A DNA stretch of 12,556 bases, from assembly GCA_031254955.1 (NCBI GenBank), contig JAIRTK010000365.1, positions 1 through 12,556 of the forward strand, in the 5' to 3' direction. The notes beneath the pieces are model-generated. The model ran no database searches, was not told where the DNA came from, and saw only the letters and a program-made list of their open reading frames with translations. The translations under genes and the position numbers were made by a program. This document shows positions 1 to 7,467 of the stretch, in pieces (positions within the stretch are counted from its first letter, which is position 1; the number at the start of each line of letters is the position of its first letter). Source of the stretch: Opitutaceae bacterium (GTDB taxonomy: Bacteria; Verrucomicrobiota; Verrucomicrobiia; Opitutales; Opitutaceae).

Positions 1-88
1 GCCCGTCGCGGAAGGGTGCCACGGAGTTGCTTCCGCCAGTGCGCCGGCGCAGTCGCATGAAACACAAACGCGCGCGACTGCTGTCCGG

Positions 89-128
89 CAACGGGCTTCG
101 CAAGCAACGGGCTTCGCAAGCGAAGCCC
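89..128. repeat. 16-bp tandem repeat ending in a perfect 9-bp hairpin
   Basis: CAACGGGCTTCGCAAG occurs twice in tandem (89-104 and 105-120). The second copy runs into GCGAAGCCC, so 109-128 is a perfect palindrome with 9-bp arms (GGGCTTCGC / GCGAAGCCC) around AA. It looks like part of a repetitive extragenic palindrome; no coding role is visible. Confidence 0.75.
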
Positions 129-357
129 CTACATCCGCCGCCGCGCACCTCGGTGTCCGCTGTGTCACTTCGGTCAAGGCCTTCTTTTTGTTAGACGCTC
201 TTATTCTGTCGCATGGGAGACGGCAATTTGGCGCGGGAGCGCCGGTAGGGAGGCCTCTCCGAGACCGCCGTCGTTGGTCGAGTGAGGTTCGCGGCGGTTG
301 TCAGGTTTCTCGCTTCGCATGAAACGGCGAAACCGCCTTGTCTGCCAGGGCCTTTTC

Positions 358-432
358 GTAGCGCAGGTTTCCTAACCTGCTTGACGGCGCGGAGCGCCGC
401 CCAAGCCAAGCAGACTTGGAAGTCTGCGCTAC
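358..432. repeat. 75-bp palindromic element, copy 1
   Basis: The ends GTAGCGCAG (358-366) and CTGCGCTAC (424-432) are exact inverted repeats. Inside are three hairpins: GCAGGTT/AACCTGC (363-380), GGCGC/GCGCC (386-398) and GCAGACTT/AAGTCTGC (410-427). The outer stem competes with the first and third hairpins, so the element could fold as a cloverleaf-like junction or as separate stems. It resembles REP/BIME-type extragenic palindromes; I do not recognise a named family. Confidence 0.9.
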
Positions 433-522
433 GTCAGGCCGAGGCCTGCGTCAGGGCGGCGGTTGTCAGGTTTCTCGCTTCGCATGGAACGGCGAAGCCG
501 CCTTGTCCGCCAGGGCCTTTTT

Positions 523-597
523 GTAGCGCAGGTTTCCTAACCTGCCTGACGGCGCGGAGCGCCGCCCAAGCCAGGCAGACTTGGAAGTCTGCGCTAC
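523..597. repeat. 75-bp palindromic element, copy 2
   Basis: This is the second copy, inside the tandem duplication. It differs from copy 1 at two positions (546 and 574), both outside the paired arms, and all three internal stems and the outer stem are intact. It ends 60 bp from the stop of gene A, where it may act as a 3' end structure for that transcript. Confidence 0.9.
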
Positions 598-657
598 GTC
601 AGGCCGAGGCCTGCGTCAGAACAGCCCCTCTTTTTCAAGGCGCGGGGCGCGGCGCGG

Positions 658-3600
658 TCAGCGTTCTTCCTGCAAGATTCGCACGGGGCCGAGCAGGCCC
701 GAGGGCAGGAGCGCGGCGTCGTCCTTGAGGGGGATGTTGGTGCGGGTGTATTTTTGCGCCGCCGGCAGGTATTTGTCGCCGATCAGGCGATTGGGCCAGA
801 GGTTCACGATGTCGATTTCGAGCACGTTGCCCGCGCGCCGGGCCGCGCCGGTGATGTCCACCCGCCACGGGGCCGTCCACACCGTGCCGAGCGGCACGCC
901 GTTCAGGCGCACGGTCGCGAGGTTTTTCACCACGCCCAGATCGAGGAAGAGCCGGCATCCGAAGGCCGCGAGCGCGGCGTCCTCCAAGTCAAACGATTTC
1001 GTATAAGTGACCGTGCCGGAATAATGGCGGATGCCTTCGTCGCGGTGCAGCGTCCAGTCCATCAGGCTGGCAAACTCGACTTGCGCCGGGCCGCCCCACG
1101 CCGGGTCGAACGCGAGCGTCCACGCGCCCGAAATTTCCTGAACGGGCGCGAGCGGCGGCATGTTGCGCGCGCCCGTCAGGCGTTGCGCCGGCGCGGCGTT
1201 TTTCGTTGCGGTGCTTTTTATCGCGACGGGTTTCGCCACGGCATTTTTCGTCGCGGTGTTTTTTGGCGCGGCGGGTTTTCTGAAAACAATAAACAACGAC
1301 TGGCGCGGCGCGAAGGCCAGCGGCATGACCGTCCGCGCGGGCGAACCCGGCGACTCGCTCCCGCCGCCGCCCTCGCTCCACCACTCGACGGCTTCGCGGC
1401 GTTCCCCGGTGACCGGGTCCCAGATTTCCGGCTGCGCGCCCGCCACGCGAAACACGCACGGGACGCGGACCTCCCGCGCGTTGCGATTGACGACGAACCA
1501 AATCTCCGCGCCGCCGCCCTCCCCGGCACCGCCCGGCACCGCGCGATGAATCCAGTCGAGCGACCCCGCCGCCGTGTCGTATTCAAAATCCGGATGCACG
1601 CCCGCGTCCGCGAGCGCCGCGCGCTCGGTTTTTCCCCAGAGCGCGCGTCCGCGCCCGCAGCGGTTTTCCGTGCGCGTCCGTCCGTCGCAATCGCCCCACA
1701 CCTCCGCCGCGAGCGAGCGCACCTCGGCGTCGCATTGCGGCCAGCCGGCCAGGCCGGGGGCCTGCGACGGACGCGGCCCGATCACCGTCGCGCCGGCCTT
1801 CACCAGGTCGCGGATTTTCCGCGCGACCTCGACGGTCATGCGGTCGCTGTCCGGGAGCACGAGCACGCGGTAGCCCATGCCGTCGGGCAGCACGAGGCGC
1901 CCGTCCTCCGGCGACACCGACAGGCGCGTGAGCAGCGCGTCGGTGCCGCACACGTCGTAGTCGTAGCCTTCGCCGAGGCCGGGCGGCGCGTGCCTGGGTT
2001 CGACGAGGTTCGGCGCCCAGTCGCCGTTGTAGTAAAGCACGTCGGCTACGAAAAGGCCGCTCTGGAGCAGGTGCTGGCAGCGTCCGATGTAGTCGAGAAA
2101 CGCGCCCGCCTGCTCCCACCACGTGATGTTCGGGTTGAAGTGCGTGCCCGCGCCGTATTCGTAGCCGGGCTTGCCGTCCTCGGGACGCGTGGCCGTCGAG
2201 GTGTGGAAAACAAAACGGTTGATGCCCTCGCAAAACGCGCGGTCGGCGGTGGGCTTGAGCGTCGCGGGATCGTCGCTCCAGTGCGCGAACGTGGTGAACG
2301 CCTCGGCGGAGGCCGTCCGCTTTCCGTAAATGTGCGCCGCGGCGGCGATCATTTTGCCAACCTGGTTCTGGCCGTTGTGCACGAAGCGGTAGTTGTCCTG
2401 CCAAAACTCGCCCATCGGGCGGCTCACGCGCCCGAGATTTTTGAGCGCGTCCATGCACATCGTCGCCGACCAGCCCGGGCCGGCGGCCTCGGACTCCGCC
2501 TCCAGGCCGTGCTCGTGGCACAGCGCCTCGAAGCGTTTGTAATGCCCGTCGGCCATGAGATCGGCGACCGTGCGCCGGTAATCGTAGAGAAACCGGTCGG
2601 AGGCCTCCGCGCCGCCGACGATGCGGCCCGCGAAAACCGGCAGCCAGGGCGTGGCGTCATAGCCGCGATAACGCCGGAATTTTTCGAGCATCGCCGCCGT
2701 CCAGTTGGGAAACCCGTCCTCGAAACTGTCGTTGTGGAAATACCGCAGCGTCCCGTCCCCGCCCGCGCGCACGCCCGCGGCGGCGGTTTCCTCGAGGAAA
2801 ATGTTTCCGAGGTGCGCGAACTGCGCCTCGACGCCCGCCTCGTCGAGCCAGTCAATCTCAAGGCCGTCCGCCTCGGGCAGCGCATAGGCGGTGCGCGCGC
2901 CCGTCATGCGGTGCCCCGTGCGCAAAATCACCCAGCGGCCCGGCGGCACCTCCCATTCGAGACGCCCGTCCGCGCCGGTCTTGTCCGTGAGGTCGATCAC
3001 GTCGCGCGGCGCGAGCGGACGGTCGCCCGGCTCCGCCCTCCACGGCGCGAGCGGCGCCGCCATCACCTCGCGCGCGAAAGCGTGGCTGCTCGCGTCGAGG
3101 CGGTTGCTTTTTGCCTGGAGCGATTGCAGGCGCGCGCCCGAAAACCGCGCGCCCTCCGCTGCGCCAGCCGGCTCGGGAAACGCGATGATCCGCGTGTCGC
3201 GGTAGTCGAGTTTTTCGAGCGGCAGGTCGATGTAGTCTTTTATGAACAAGTGCCGCGCGCCGTCGTAGCCGTCGCGCCCGCCCGGCAACGGCAGCGCGCC
3301 GGAAAATTTTTGCGGCCCCTCGACCACCAGTGACGATTGCAGGAACCAGCGCCCGGAGTTTTCCGGCTTGATCCAAGGCCCGCCCATGCACCAGCCGGTG
3401 CTCAAGTTGATGCCCACCTCAAGGCCGAGCCGCTCCGCCTCGCGCATCGCGTGGCGGAAAAGCTCGCGCCACTCCGGCGACAGAAACGCCGGCCCCTTCG
3501 GAATCGGGCGCGTGCCGAAGCCGGTGGTGGAATGGATCAGGAGCACGCCGCCGATGCCCTTGGCGCGAAACTCCTCCAGATCGCGCGTGATGCCGGCCTT

Positions 3601-3783
3601 GTTGACGTTGTTGTTGAACCACCACCAAAACGTCGCCGGCTTGGCGGCGTCGGGCGGCCTGACGAAGCCGCGTTCGAGCGCCTCGGCGGATTGCGCGTCC
3701 GCGCCGGAAAGCAAACAGCCAATCACGGCGGCAAGAGCGCCGATGAATGAGCCGGGGATGCGTCGTGTCATGATAGTATTCAT
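658..3783 (-). CDS. Secreted GH106 family glycoside hydrolase (alpha-L-rhamnosidase-like), gene A
   Basis: The 1041-residue protein probably removes terminal alpha-L-rhamnose from a polysaccharide in the periplasm or outside the cell. Residues 1-30 are a Sec signal peptide, likely cut after ADA30. The mature N-terminus carries the GH106-type opening (PPDAAKP at 43-49, WWWF at 53-56, GITRDLEEF at 64-72). Two acidic motifs are candidates for the catalytic glutamates: DSFEDG (E355) and ASAEAF (E494). Their spacing resembles what I recall for the characterised Bacteroides enzyme BT0986. GTHFNPN (546-552) and YYNGDWAPN (584-592) are further family-like blocks. Residues about 615-680 (RLVLPDGMGYRVLVLP) look like a GATase-like fold. 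Residues 870-1041 form a C-terminal beta-sandwich (LFLDLG, VRLNG, LEIDIVN, PSGLLGPV). A lysine-rich pentad linker lies before it. The start at 3783 gives a complete signal peptide, with no Shine-Dalgarno sequence visible. Rhamnosidase specificity is inferred; the group is broad and largely untested. Confidence 0.87.
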   Translation of the reverse strand: MNTIMTRRIPGSFIGALAAVIGCLLSGADAQSAEALERGFVRPPDAAKPATFWWWFNNNVNKAGITRDLEEFRAKGIGGVLLIHSTTGFGTRPIPKGPAFLSPEWRELFRHAMREAERLGLEVGINLSTGWCMGGPWIKPENSGRWFLQSSLVVEGPQKFSGALPLPGGRDGYDGARHLFIKDYIDLPLEKLDYRDTRIIAFPEPAGAAEGARFSGARLQSLQAKSNRLDASSHAFAREVMAAPLAPWRAEPGDRPLAPRDVIDLTDKTGADGRLEWEVPPGRWVILRTGHRMTGARTAYALPEADGLEIDWLDEAGVEAQFAHLGNIFLEETAAAGVRAGGDGTLRYFHNDSFEDGFPNWTAAMLEKFRRYRGYDATPWLPVFAGRIVGGAEASDRFLYDYRRTVADLMADGHYKRFEALCHEHGLEAESEAAGPGWSATMCMDALKNLGRVSRPMGEFWQDNYRFVHNGQNQVGKMIAAAAHIYGKRTASAEAFTTFAHWSDDPATLKPTADRAFCEGINRFVFHTSTATRPEDGKPGYEYGAGTHFNPNITWWEQAGAFLDYIGRCQHLLQSGLFVADVLYYNGDWAPNLVEPRHAPPGLGEGYDYDVCGTDALLTRLSVSPEDGRLVLPDGMGYRVLVLPDSDRMTVEVARKIRDLVKAGATVIGPRPSQAPGLAGWPQCDAEVRSLAAEVWGDCDGRTRTENRCGRGRALWGKTERAALADAGVHPDFEYDTAAGSLDWIHRAVPGGAGEGGGAEIWFVVNRNAREVRVPCVFRVAGAQPEIWDPVTGERREAVEWWSEGGGGSESPGSPARTVMPLAFAPRQSLFIVFRKPAAPKNTATKNAVAKPVAIKSTATKNAAPAQRLTGARNMPPLAPVQEISGAWTLAFDPAWGGPAQVEFASLMDWTLHRDEGIRHYSGTVTYTKSFDLEDAALAAFGCRLFLDLGVVKNLATVRLNGVPLGTVWTAPWRVDITGAARRAGNVLEIDIVNLWPNRLIGDKYLPAAQKYTRTNIPLKDDAALLPSGLLGPVRILQEER
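1189..1263 (-). repeat. 15-bp coding repeat, Lys-rich pentad linker in gene A
   Basis: Residues 841-865 of gene A read as five pentads: KNTAT, KNAVA, KPVAI, KSTAT, KNAAP. They join the catalytic part to the C-terminal beta-sandwich. Gene B has only a short linker at this place, so the stretch probably arose by slippage within gene A. It is basic and low in complexity, as expected of a flexible interdomain linker. Confidence 0.8.
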
Positions 3784-3866
3784 GGGTTTTTATTGAACGG
3801 AAGATAACAAAGGAAACAAAGAAGGGCGCTTTGAAAAAATCAATTTCCCAAGCAAGCGAACCAACC

Positions 3867-3966
3867 GCGAATGGACGCCGATGGATGTGGACGGACGCGG
3901 ATAAACGTGAGTGGACGCCGATGGATGCGAATGGACGCCGATGGATGCCAATGAATGAACATGAAT
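3867..3966. repeat. Five 20-bp tandem repeats upstream of gene A
   Basis: Units at 3867, 3887, 3907, 3927 and 3947 are each exactly 20 bp. Units 1 and 4 are identical; on the transcribed-RNA side they read ATCCATCGGCGTCCATTCGC. Units 2, 3 and 5 are degenerate. The array ends 83 bp before the start codon, so it may lie in the 5' untranslated leader or overlap the promoter. The wording resembles dispersed intergenic sequences I associate with Verrucomicrobiota, but I cannot confirm that here. Confidence 0.9.
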
Positions 3967-4070
3967 GAGCCTGTTTTTATCATGACGATGACCGACGCCG
4001 CTTAACATCAGGATTTAACAAAGTAGAACCAGAGCTGTTTTTGTTTATGCTGTCGCAAGGCCGGCTTTTC

Positions 4071-4145
4071 GTAGCGCAGGTTTCCAAACCTGCCCGACGG
4101 CGCTCCGCGCCGCCCAAGCCAAGCAGACTCGGAAGTCTGCGCTAC
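4071..4145. repeat. 75-bp palindromic element, copy 3
   Basis: Same length and layout as the copies at 358 and 523, with outer ends GTAGCGCAG / CTGCGCTAC conserved. The base change at 4086 lengthens the first stem to 8 bp (GCAGGTTT/AAACCTGC). The middle hairpin (4099-4111) is GGCGC-TCC-GCGCC, the exact reverse complement of the version in copies 1 and 2. The third stem is shortened by one mismatch. It lies 47 bp past the stop of gene B and may shape the 3' end of that mRNA; no T-run follows it, so a classical intrinsic terminator is unlikely. Confidence 0.9.
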
Positions 4146-4192
4146 GTCAGGCCTGGACAGACAATAGCCGTCCATAAATCATTCATCCGGCT

Positions 4193-7100
4193 TCACCATT
4201 TCGCCGCCACCAGCCGCACCGGGCCAAGCAAGCCCGACGGCAGCAGCGGCGATTTCGGGTCGATGGGGATGTTGGTCCGCGTGAGGCGTTTTTCCTCCGG
4301 CAGCGCCTCGTCCTTGATCAGACGGTTGCGCCACTCGTTGACCACCTCGATCTCCAGCACGTTTTCGCCGCGCCGCAGGGCGCCGGTTATATCGACGCGC
4401 CACGGCGCCGTCCACACGGTTCCAAGCTCGCGGCCATTGAGCCGCACGCCGGCGATGTCCCGCACCTCGCCAAGGTCGAGCAGGAGCCGGACGCTTTTAT
4501 CATTCGCGCCCGCGGCGTCTTTTTTATAATCGAAACGTTTTATATACAACGCCGACCCGGAATAGTGCTTGATGCCGTCCTCGGCGCGCGCCGTCCAGTC
4601 CTCCAATGCCGCGAACTCGATTTCCGCCGGGCCGCCCCACGCGGGGTCAAACCGCACCGTCCACGGGCCGGACAACTCGCGCACGGGCGCATACGCGGGG
4701 AAGTTTCGCGCGGGCGCCGGCACGGCACGGCCCGAGGGCTTTGCCGGAAACACGACGAAAAACGACTGGAACGGCGCAAACTCCAGCGGCACGACCGCGC
4801 GCCCGTCTTCCTCGCGGTGCGCGGCGGCGCGCATCGTGCCGTCGAGCGGGTCCCAAATCTCGGGCGCGCGGCCCGCCGCCCGGAAACGGCAGTCCTGCGT
4901 TTGCGCGAGCGGGGAGAGATTGGCGACAAAGTATATATCCAGCCCGTTATCGCCGGAGACGCGACGATGTATGAAATCCATCCCCGTGCCGCTCGCGCGC
5001 GCGACGCCCGTCGCGCGGGCGGCGGCGTCCGCGTTTTCCGCGCAGGCGAAATCCGGGCCGACGCCGGCCTTCGCGAGGATTTCCCGTGGCGCGACGCCCC
5101 AATGGACGCGCCCGCGCCCGTGGCGGTTCATCGTGCGCGTTTTCCCGTCGCAATCGCCCCACACCTCGCGGGCGATCCGGTCCACCGCGCGGTCGCAGGC
5201 GGGATAGTTTTTCAGCCCCGGATCGCGCGCGGGGCGAGGCCCCGACACCGTCGCGCCCGCCGCGACCAGCGCCTTGATTTTTTCCAAAACCTCGACCGGC
5301 ATCCGGTCGGTTTCCGGCAGCACGAGCAAGCGGTAGCTCATGCCGTCGGGCAGCACGAGCCGCCCGTCCTCCGGCGACACCGACAGACGCGTGAGCAGCA
5401 CCTCGGCGTTGCACACGTCGTAGTCGTGGCCAAAACCCAGCGCCGGATCAATGCGCTTCGGCGGCACGATGTTCGGCGCCCAGTCGCCGTTATAATACAA
5501 CACATCGGCGACAAACAGCCCCTGCCGCAGCAAATGCTGGCAGCGCGTGATATAGCTCAAGAACGCGCCCGCGTGATGCCACCACGTGACATTCGGGTTA
5601 AAATGCGTGCCCGCATAATATTCATAGCCCGGCTTCGCGTCCTCCGCGCGGCTCGCCGTGGTCGTGTGCAGAACGAGCTGGTTGATGCCCTCGCAAAACG
5701 CGCGGTCGGCGGACTGCTTGAGCGTCGCCGGCCAGTCCAGCCAGTGGCGGTATGTCGTGAACGACTCGGCGGACGCCGTTTTGCGTCCGTAAATGTGCGC
5801 CGCCGACGCGGCCATTTTGGCCACCTGGTTCTGGCCGTCCTCAAGGCGCGAGTCGCCGTAGCGGAGCTTCGGGTCGAGACCGCCGGGTTCGGTGTGGCGC
5901 AGGCCGAGCCAGAACTCGCCCATCGGGCGGTCGGCGCGCCCGAGGTTTTTGAGCCTGTCCATGCACATCGAGCCGGAGCGGCTTGGCCCGGCGGATTCGT
6001 GCTGCGCCTCGACGCCAAGCTCGTGGCATTTTTTCCCGAAATACGCGTAGTGCCGGTCCGCCATGCAGTCGGCGACGGTTTTCCGGTAATCATATAAAAA
6101 GCGGTCCGATATTTCCGCGCTTCCGATGATGAAGCCGTTCATCACCGGCGTGTAGGGGCGCGGATCATAACCGCGCCGCTCCTCGAACTCTTTTAATATA
6201 TTCTCCGTCCAGTTCGGAAACCCGTCCTCGAAGCTGTCGCTGCAAAAATACTTGATCGTGTTGCGCCCGTTGATTTTTCCGCCCTCCATGAATACGCGGC
6301 CAAGTTTTTCAAATTGTATATCGACCGGCTTGCTCGCGAGCCAGTCCACCGAGAGGCCGTCCGCCTCCGGCGGCGCGATCATGAGCCGCGAGCCGGTCAT
6401 GCGGTGGCCGGTGCGGACAATAATCCAGCGGCCCGGCGGCACCTCCCAGTCGAGCCGCCCGTCGGCGGTCATGCGCGAGGTCAGATCGACCACCCCGCCC
6501 GGAGCGACCGGCTTGTCGTCAGGGCGCGCCGCCCACGGGACGAGCGTCGGCTCCAGGACATCGGCGCAGCGCGCCTGATTGCTGATGTCCCGGCGGTTCG
6601 ACTTTGCGGGCAAAAACTCCGTGCGTTCCTTGTCGGCGAAACGCGCGGCGTCGCCGGCGTCGTCGCGAAAGGCCACCACGCAGGTGTCGCGGTAGTCCAG
6701 TTTTTCGAGCGGCAAATCTATATAAGCCTTGTAGCCGGGCGGATTGAAAACCTTGTCATAGCCGTCGCGGTTGCCCGGAAGCGGCAGCGCGCCGGAAAAC
6801 TTTTGCGGCCCCGCGACCGCCAAGCGCGACTGCAAGAACCAGCGTCCCGCGTCGCGCGGCTGTATCCACGGCCCGCCCATGCACCAGCCTCCGCTCAGGT
6901 TCACGCCGAACTCGATGCCGAGCCGGTCCGCCTCGCGCACGGCGTGCTTGTATAATTCCATCCACTCGTCCGACAAAAACGCGACGCCCTGGCGCCTGCG
7001 CTGTTTCGGGCCGAGGTTGGTGGAGTTGACAAACAACACGCTGCCGATGCCCTTCGCGGCAAACTCCTCAAGGTCGCGCGTGATGCCCGCGCGGCTCACC

Positions 7101-7300
7101 TGTCCGTCGATCCACCACCAGTAGCCGCCCGGTCGCGCGGATTTCGGCCCGCGCGCGAACGCCGTGGCGAGTTCCGAGGCGTCCGCGCCGATTGCCGCCG
7201 GCCCGCCGGTTTCAGTCGCGCCGGCAAACACGCCCGCCCGGCAAACCGCCAGCGACACGCCCGTGAGCGAGGTGATTTTTATAAAGTTTCTGCGTTTCAT
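4193..7300 (-). CDS. Tat-exported GH106 family glycoside hydrolase (alpha-L-rhamnosidase-like), gene B
   Basis: The 1035-residue protein is a close paralog of gene A, with long shared blocks (LFVADVLYYNGDWAPN, LLTRLSVSPEDGRLVLPDGM). It opens with KRRNFIK, a twin-arginine signal followed by a moderately hydrophobic stretch, so it is probably folded in the cytoplasm before export. The barrel begins at WWWIDGQVSRAGITRDLEEF (61-80). Candidate catalytic glutamates are E358 in DSFEDG and E512 in ASAESF. An insertion of about 15-20 residues after GEFW (461-464) widens the gap between them to 154 residues, against 139 in gene A. GTHFNPN lies at 564-570. The C-terminal beta-sandwich spans about 870-1035. 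I chose the ATG at 7300 because the Tat signal begins there. The reading frame stays open to 7483, but that extension is encoded mostly by a heptamer array and looks non-coding. No Shine-Dalgarno precedes 7300. Likely substrates are rhamnosides, by inference. Confidence 0.87.
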   Translation of the reverse strand: MKRRNFIKITSLTGVSLAVCRAGVFAGATETGGPAAIGADASELATAFARGPKSARPGGYWWWIDGQVSRAGITRDLEEFAAKGIGSVLFVNSTNLGPKQRRRQGVAFLSDEWMELYKHAVREADRLGIEFGVNLSGGWCMGGPWIQPRDAGRWFLQSRLAVAGPQKFSGALPLPGNRDGYDKVFNPPGYKAYIDLPLEKLDYRDTCVVAFRDDAGDAARFADKERTEFLPAKSNRRDISNQARCADVLEPTLVPWAARPDDKPVAPGGVVDLTSRMTADGRLDWEVPPGRWIIVRTGHRMTGSRLMIAPPEADGLSVDWLASKPVDIQFEKLGRVFMEGGKINGRNTIKYFCSDSFEDGFPNWTENILKEFEERRGYDPRPYTPVMNGFIIGSAEISDRFLYDYRKTVADCMADRHYAYFGKKCHELGVEAQHESAGPSRSGSMCMDRLKNLGRADRPMGEFWLGLRHTEPGGLDPKLRYGDSRLEDGQNQVAKMAASAAHIYGRKTASAESFTTYRHWLDWPATLKQSADRAFCEGINQLVLHTTTASRAEDAKPGYEYYAGTHFNPNVTWWHHAGAFLSYITRCQHLLRQGLFVADVLYYNGDWAPNIVPPKRIDPALGFGHDYDVCNAEVLLTRLSVSPEDGRLVLPDGMSYRLLVLPETDRMPVEVLEKIKALVAAGATVSGPRPARDPGLKNYPACDRAVDRIAREVWGDCDGKTRTMNRHGRGRVHWGVAPREILAKAGVGPDFACAENADAAARATGVARASGTGMDFIHRRVSGDNGLDIYFVANLSPLAQTQDCRFRAAGRAPEIWDPLDGTMRAAAHREEDGRAVVPLEFAPFQSFFVVFPAKPSGRAVPAPARNFPAYAPVRELSGPWTVRFDPAWGGPAEIEFAALEDWTARAEDGIKHYSGSALYIKRFDYKKDAAGANDKSVRLLLDLGEVRDIAGVRLNGRELGTVWTAPWRVDITGALRRGENVLEIEVVNEWRNRLIKDEALPEEKRLTRTNIPIDPKSPLLPSGLLGPVRLVAAKW

Positions 7301-7309
7301 GATGAATAA

Positions 7310-7407
7310 TGGATGTTGGATATGGGTTGTGGGTTGTTGGATGTGGATTGTTGGATGCGGAATGTCGGTTGTTGGATGAGAGTTGTTGGATGAGGATTGT
7401 TGTATAG
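7310..7407. repeat. Fourteen 7-bp tandem repeats directly upstream of gene B
   Basis: From 7310 the plus strand reads in exact 7-bp steps: TGGATGT, TGGATAT, GGGTTGT, GGGTTGT, TGGATGT, GGATTGT, TGGATGC, GGAATGT, CGGTTGT, TGGATGA, GAGTTGT, TGGATGA, GGATTGT, TGTATAG. In the RNA sense the core is ACATCCA, rich in A and C and poor in G, so the leader should be largely unstructured. The array sits where a Shine-Dalgarno sequence would be expected. Because 7 is not a multiple of 3, gain or loss of a unit would shift any reading frame passing through it. Confidence 0.9.
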
Positions 7408-7452
7408 TAATTATTGGGAGCGGAATATTAGAGTATTTATCAAAAAGAAAAA
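7401..7452 (-). promoter_or_regulatory. AT-rich probable promoter region for gene B
   Basis: This is the most AT-rich stretch in the window. On the minus strand it contains TTGATA (7443-7438), TAATAT (7430-7425) and TACTAT (7409-7404). No pair has ideal 16-18 bp spacing, so I cannot name a -35/-10 pair. Location and composition make it the likely promoter area. Confidence 0.3.
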
Positions 7453-7467
7453 CCGGGCTGCTCTGTT

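Larger units (their letters stand above)
291..619. repeat. 165-bp tandem duplication containing two palindromic elements
   Basis: Positions 291-454 and 456-619 align at a period of 165 bp with six single-base differences (322/487, 332/497, 343/508, 357/522, 381/546, 409/574) and no gaps. Each unit contains a left inverted repeat (GGCGGTT at 293-299 with AACCGCC at 331-337 in unit 1), the 75-bp element described separately, and a right palindrome CAGGCC-GA-GGCCTG (435-448). In unit 2 the left arm carries one change that would leave a G-T or G-U pair. The array lies 38 bp below the stop of gene A. Confidence 0.92.
1..657. other. Gene-free region downstream of gene A
   Basis: I see no convincing gene here; the reading frames across it are produced by repeats. 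It holds an 8-bp inverted repeat (49-56 with 74-81), a small tandem repeat with a hairpin (89-128), a GGCGC/GCGCC hairpin at 230-243, and a 165-bp tandem duplication (291-619) ending 38 bp past the stop of gene A. The segment at 244-257 matches 13 of 14 bases of 7628-7641, one arm of a perfect hairpin below gene C, so it is probably a worn copy of the same dispersed repeat. Confidence 0.7.
3784..4192. other. Intergenic region between gene B stop and gene A start
   Basis: No gene is supported. In the direction of transcription it holds copy 3 of the 75-bp palindrome (47 bp after the stop of gene B), an AT-richer stretch (about 3967-4045) that could contain the promoter of gene A, five 20-bp repeats, and an 83-bp leader. 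The leader has T-rich stretches on the coding strand and no Shine-Dalgarno sequence before the ATG. I could not find a convincing pair of promoter boxes. Confidence 0.65.

Noticed and set aside
282..728. 148-codon open frame across the 165-bp duplication
   Set aside because: It is made of translated repeat DNA, giving two copies of the same peptide, and continues into the end of gene A on the opposite strand.
754..3333. 859-codon open frame on the plus strand opposite gene A
   Set aside because: It mirrors the codons of gene A in GC-rich DNA. The product is Arg/Ala/His-rich with no recognisable domain, and the minus-strand frame has clear family motifs.
3694..3783. Lipoprotein signal in gene A (VIGC at residues 20-23)
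   Set aside because: It fits only a loose lipobox, lies inside the hydrophobic core, and is followed by a better signal peptidase I site (ADA30).
4565..6097. 510-codon open frame on the plus strand opposite gene B
   Set aside because: Arg-rich shadow of gene B without recognisable motifs; the same type of product appears opposite genes A and C.
3867..7407. CRISPR arrays at the 20-bp and 7-bp repeat tracts
   Set aside because: Units are directly adjacent with no spacers, and no cas gene is present.
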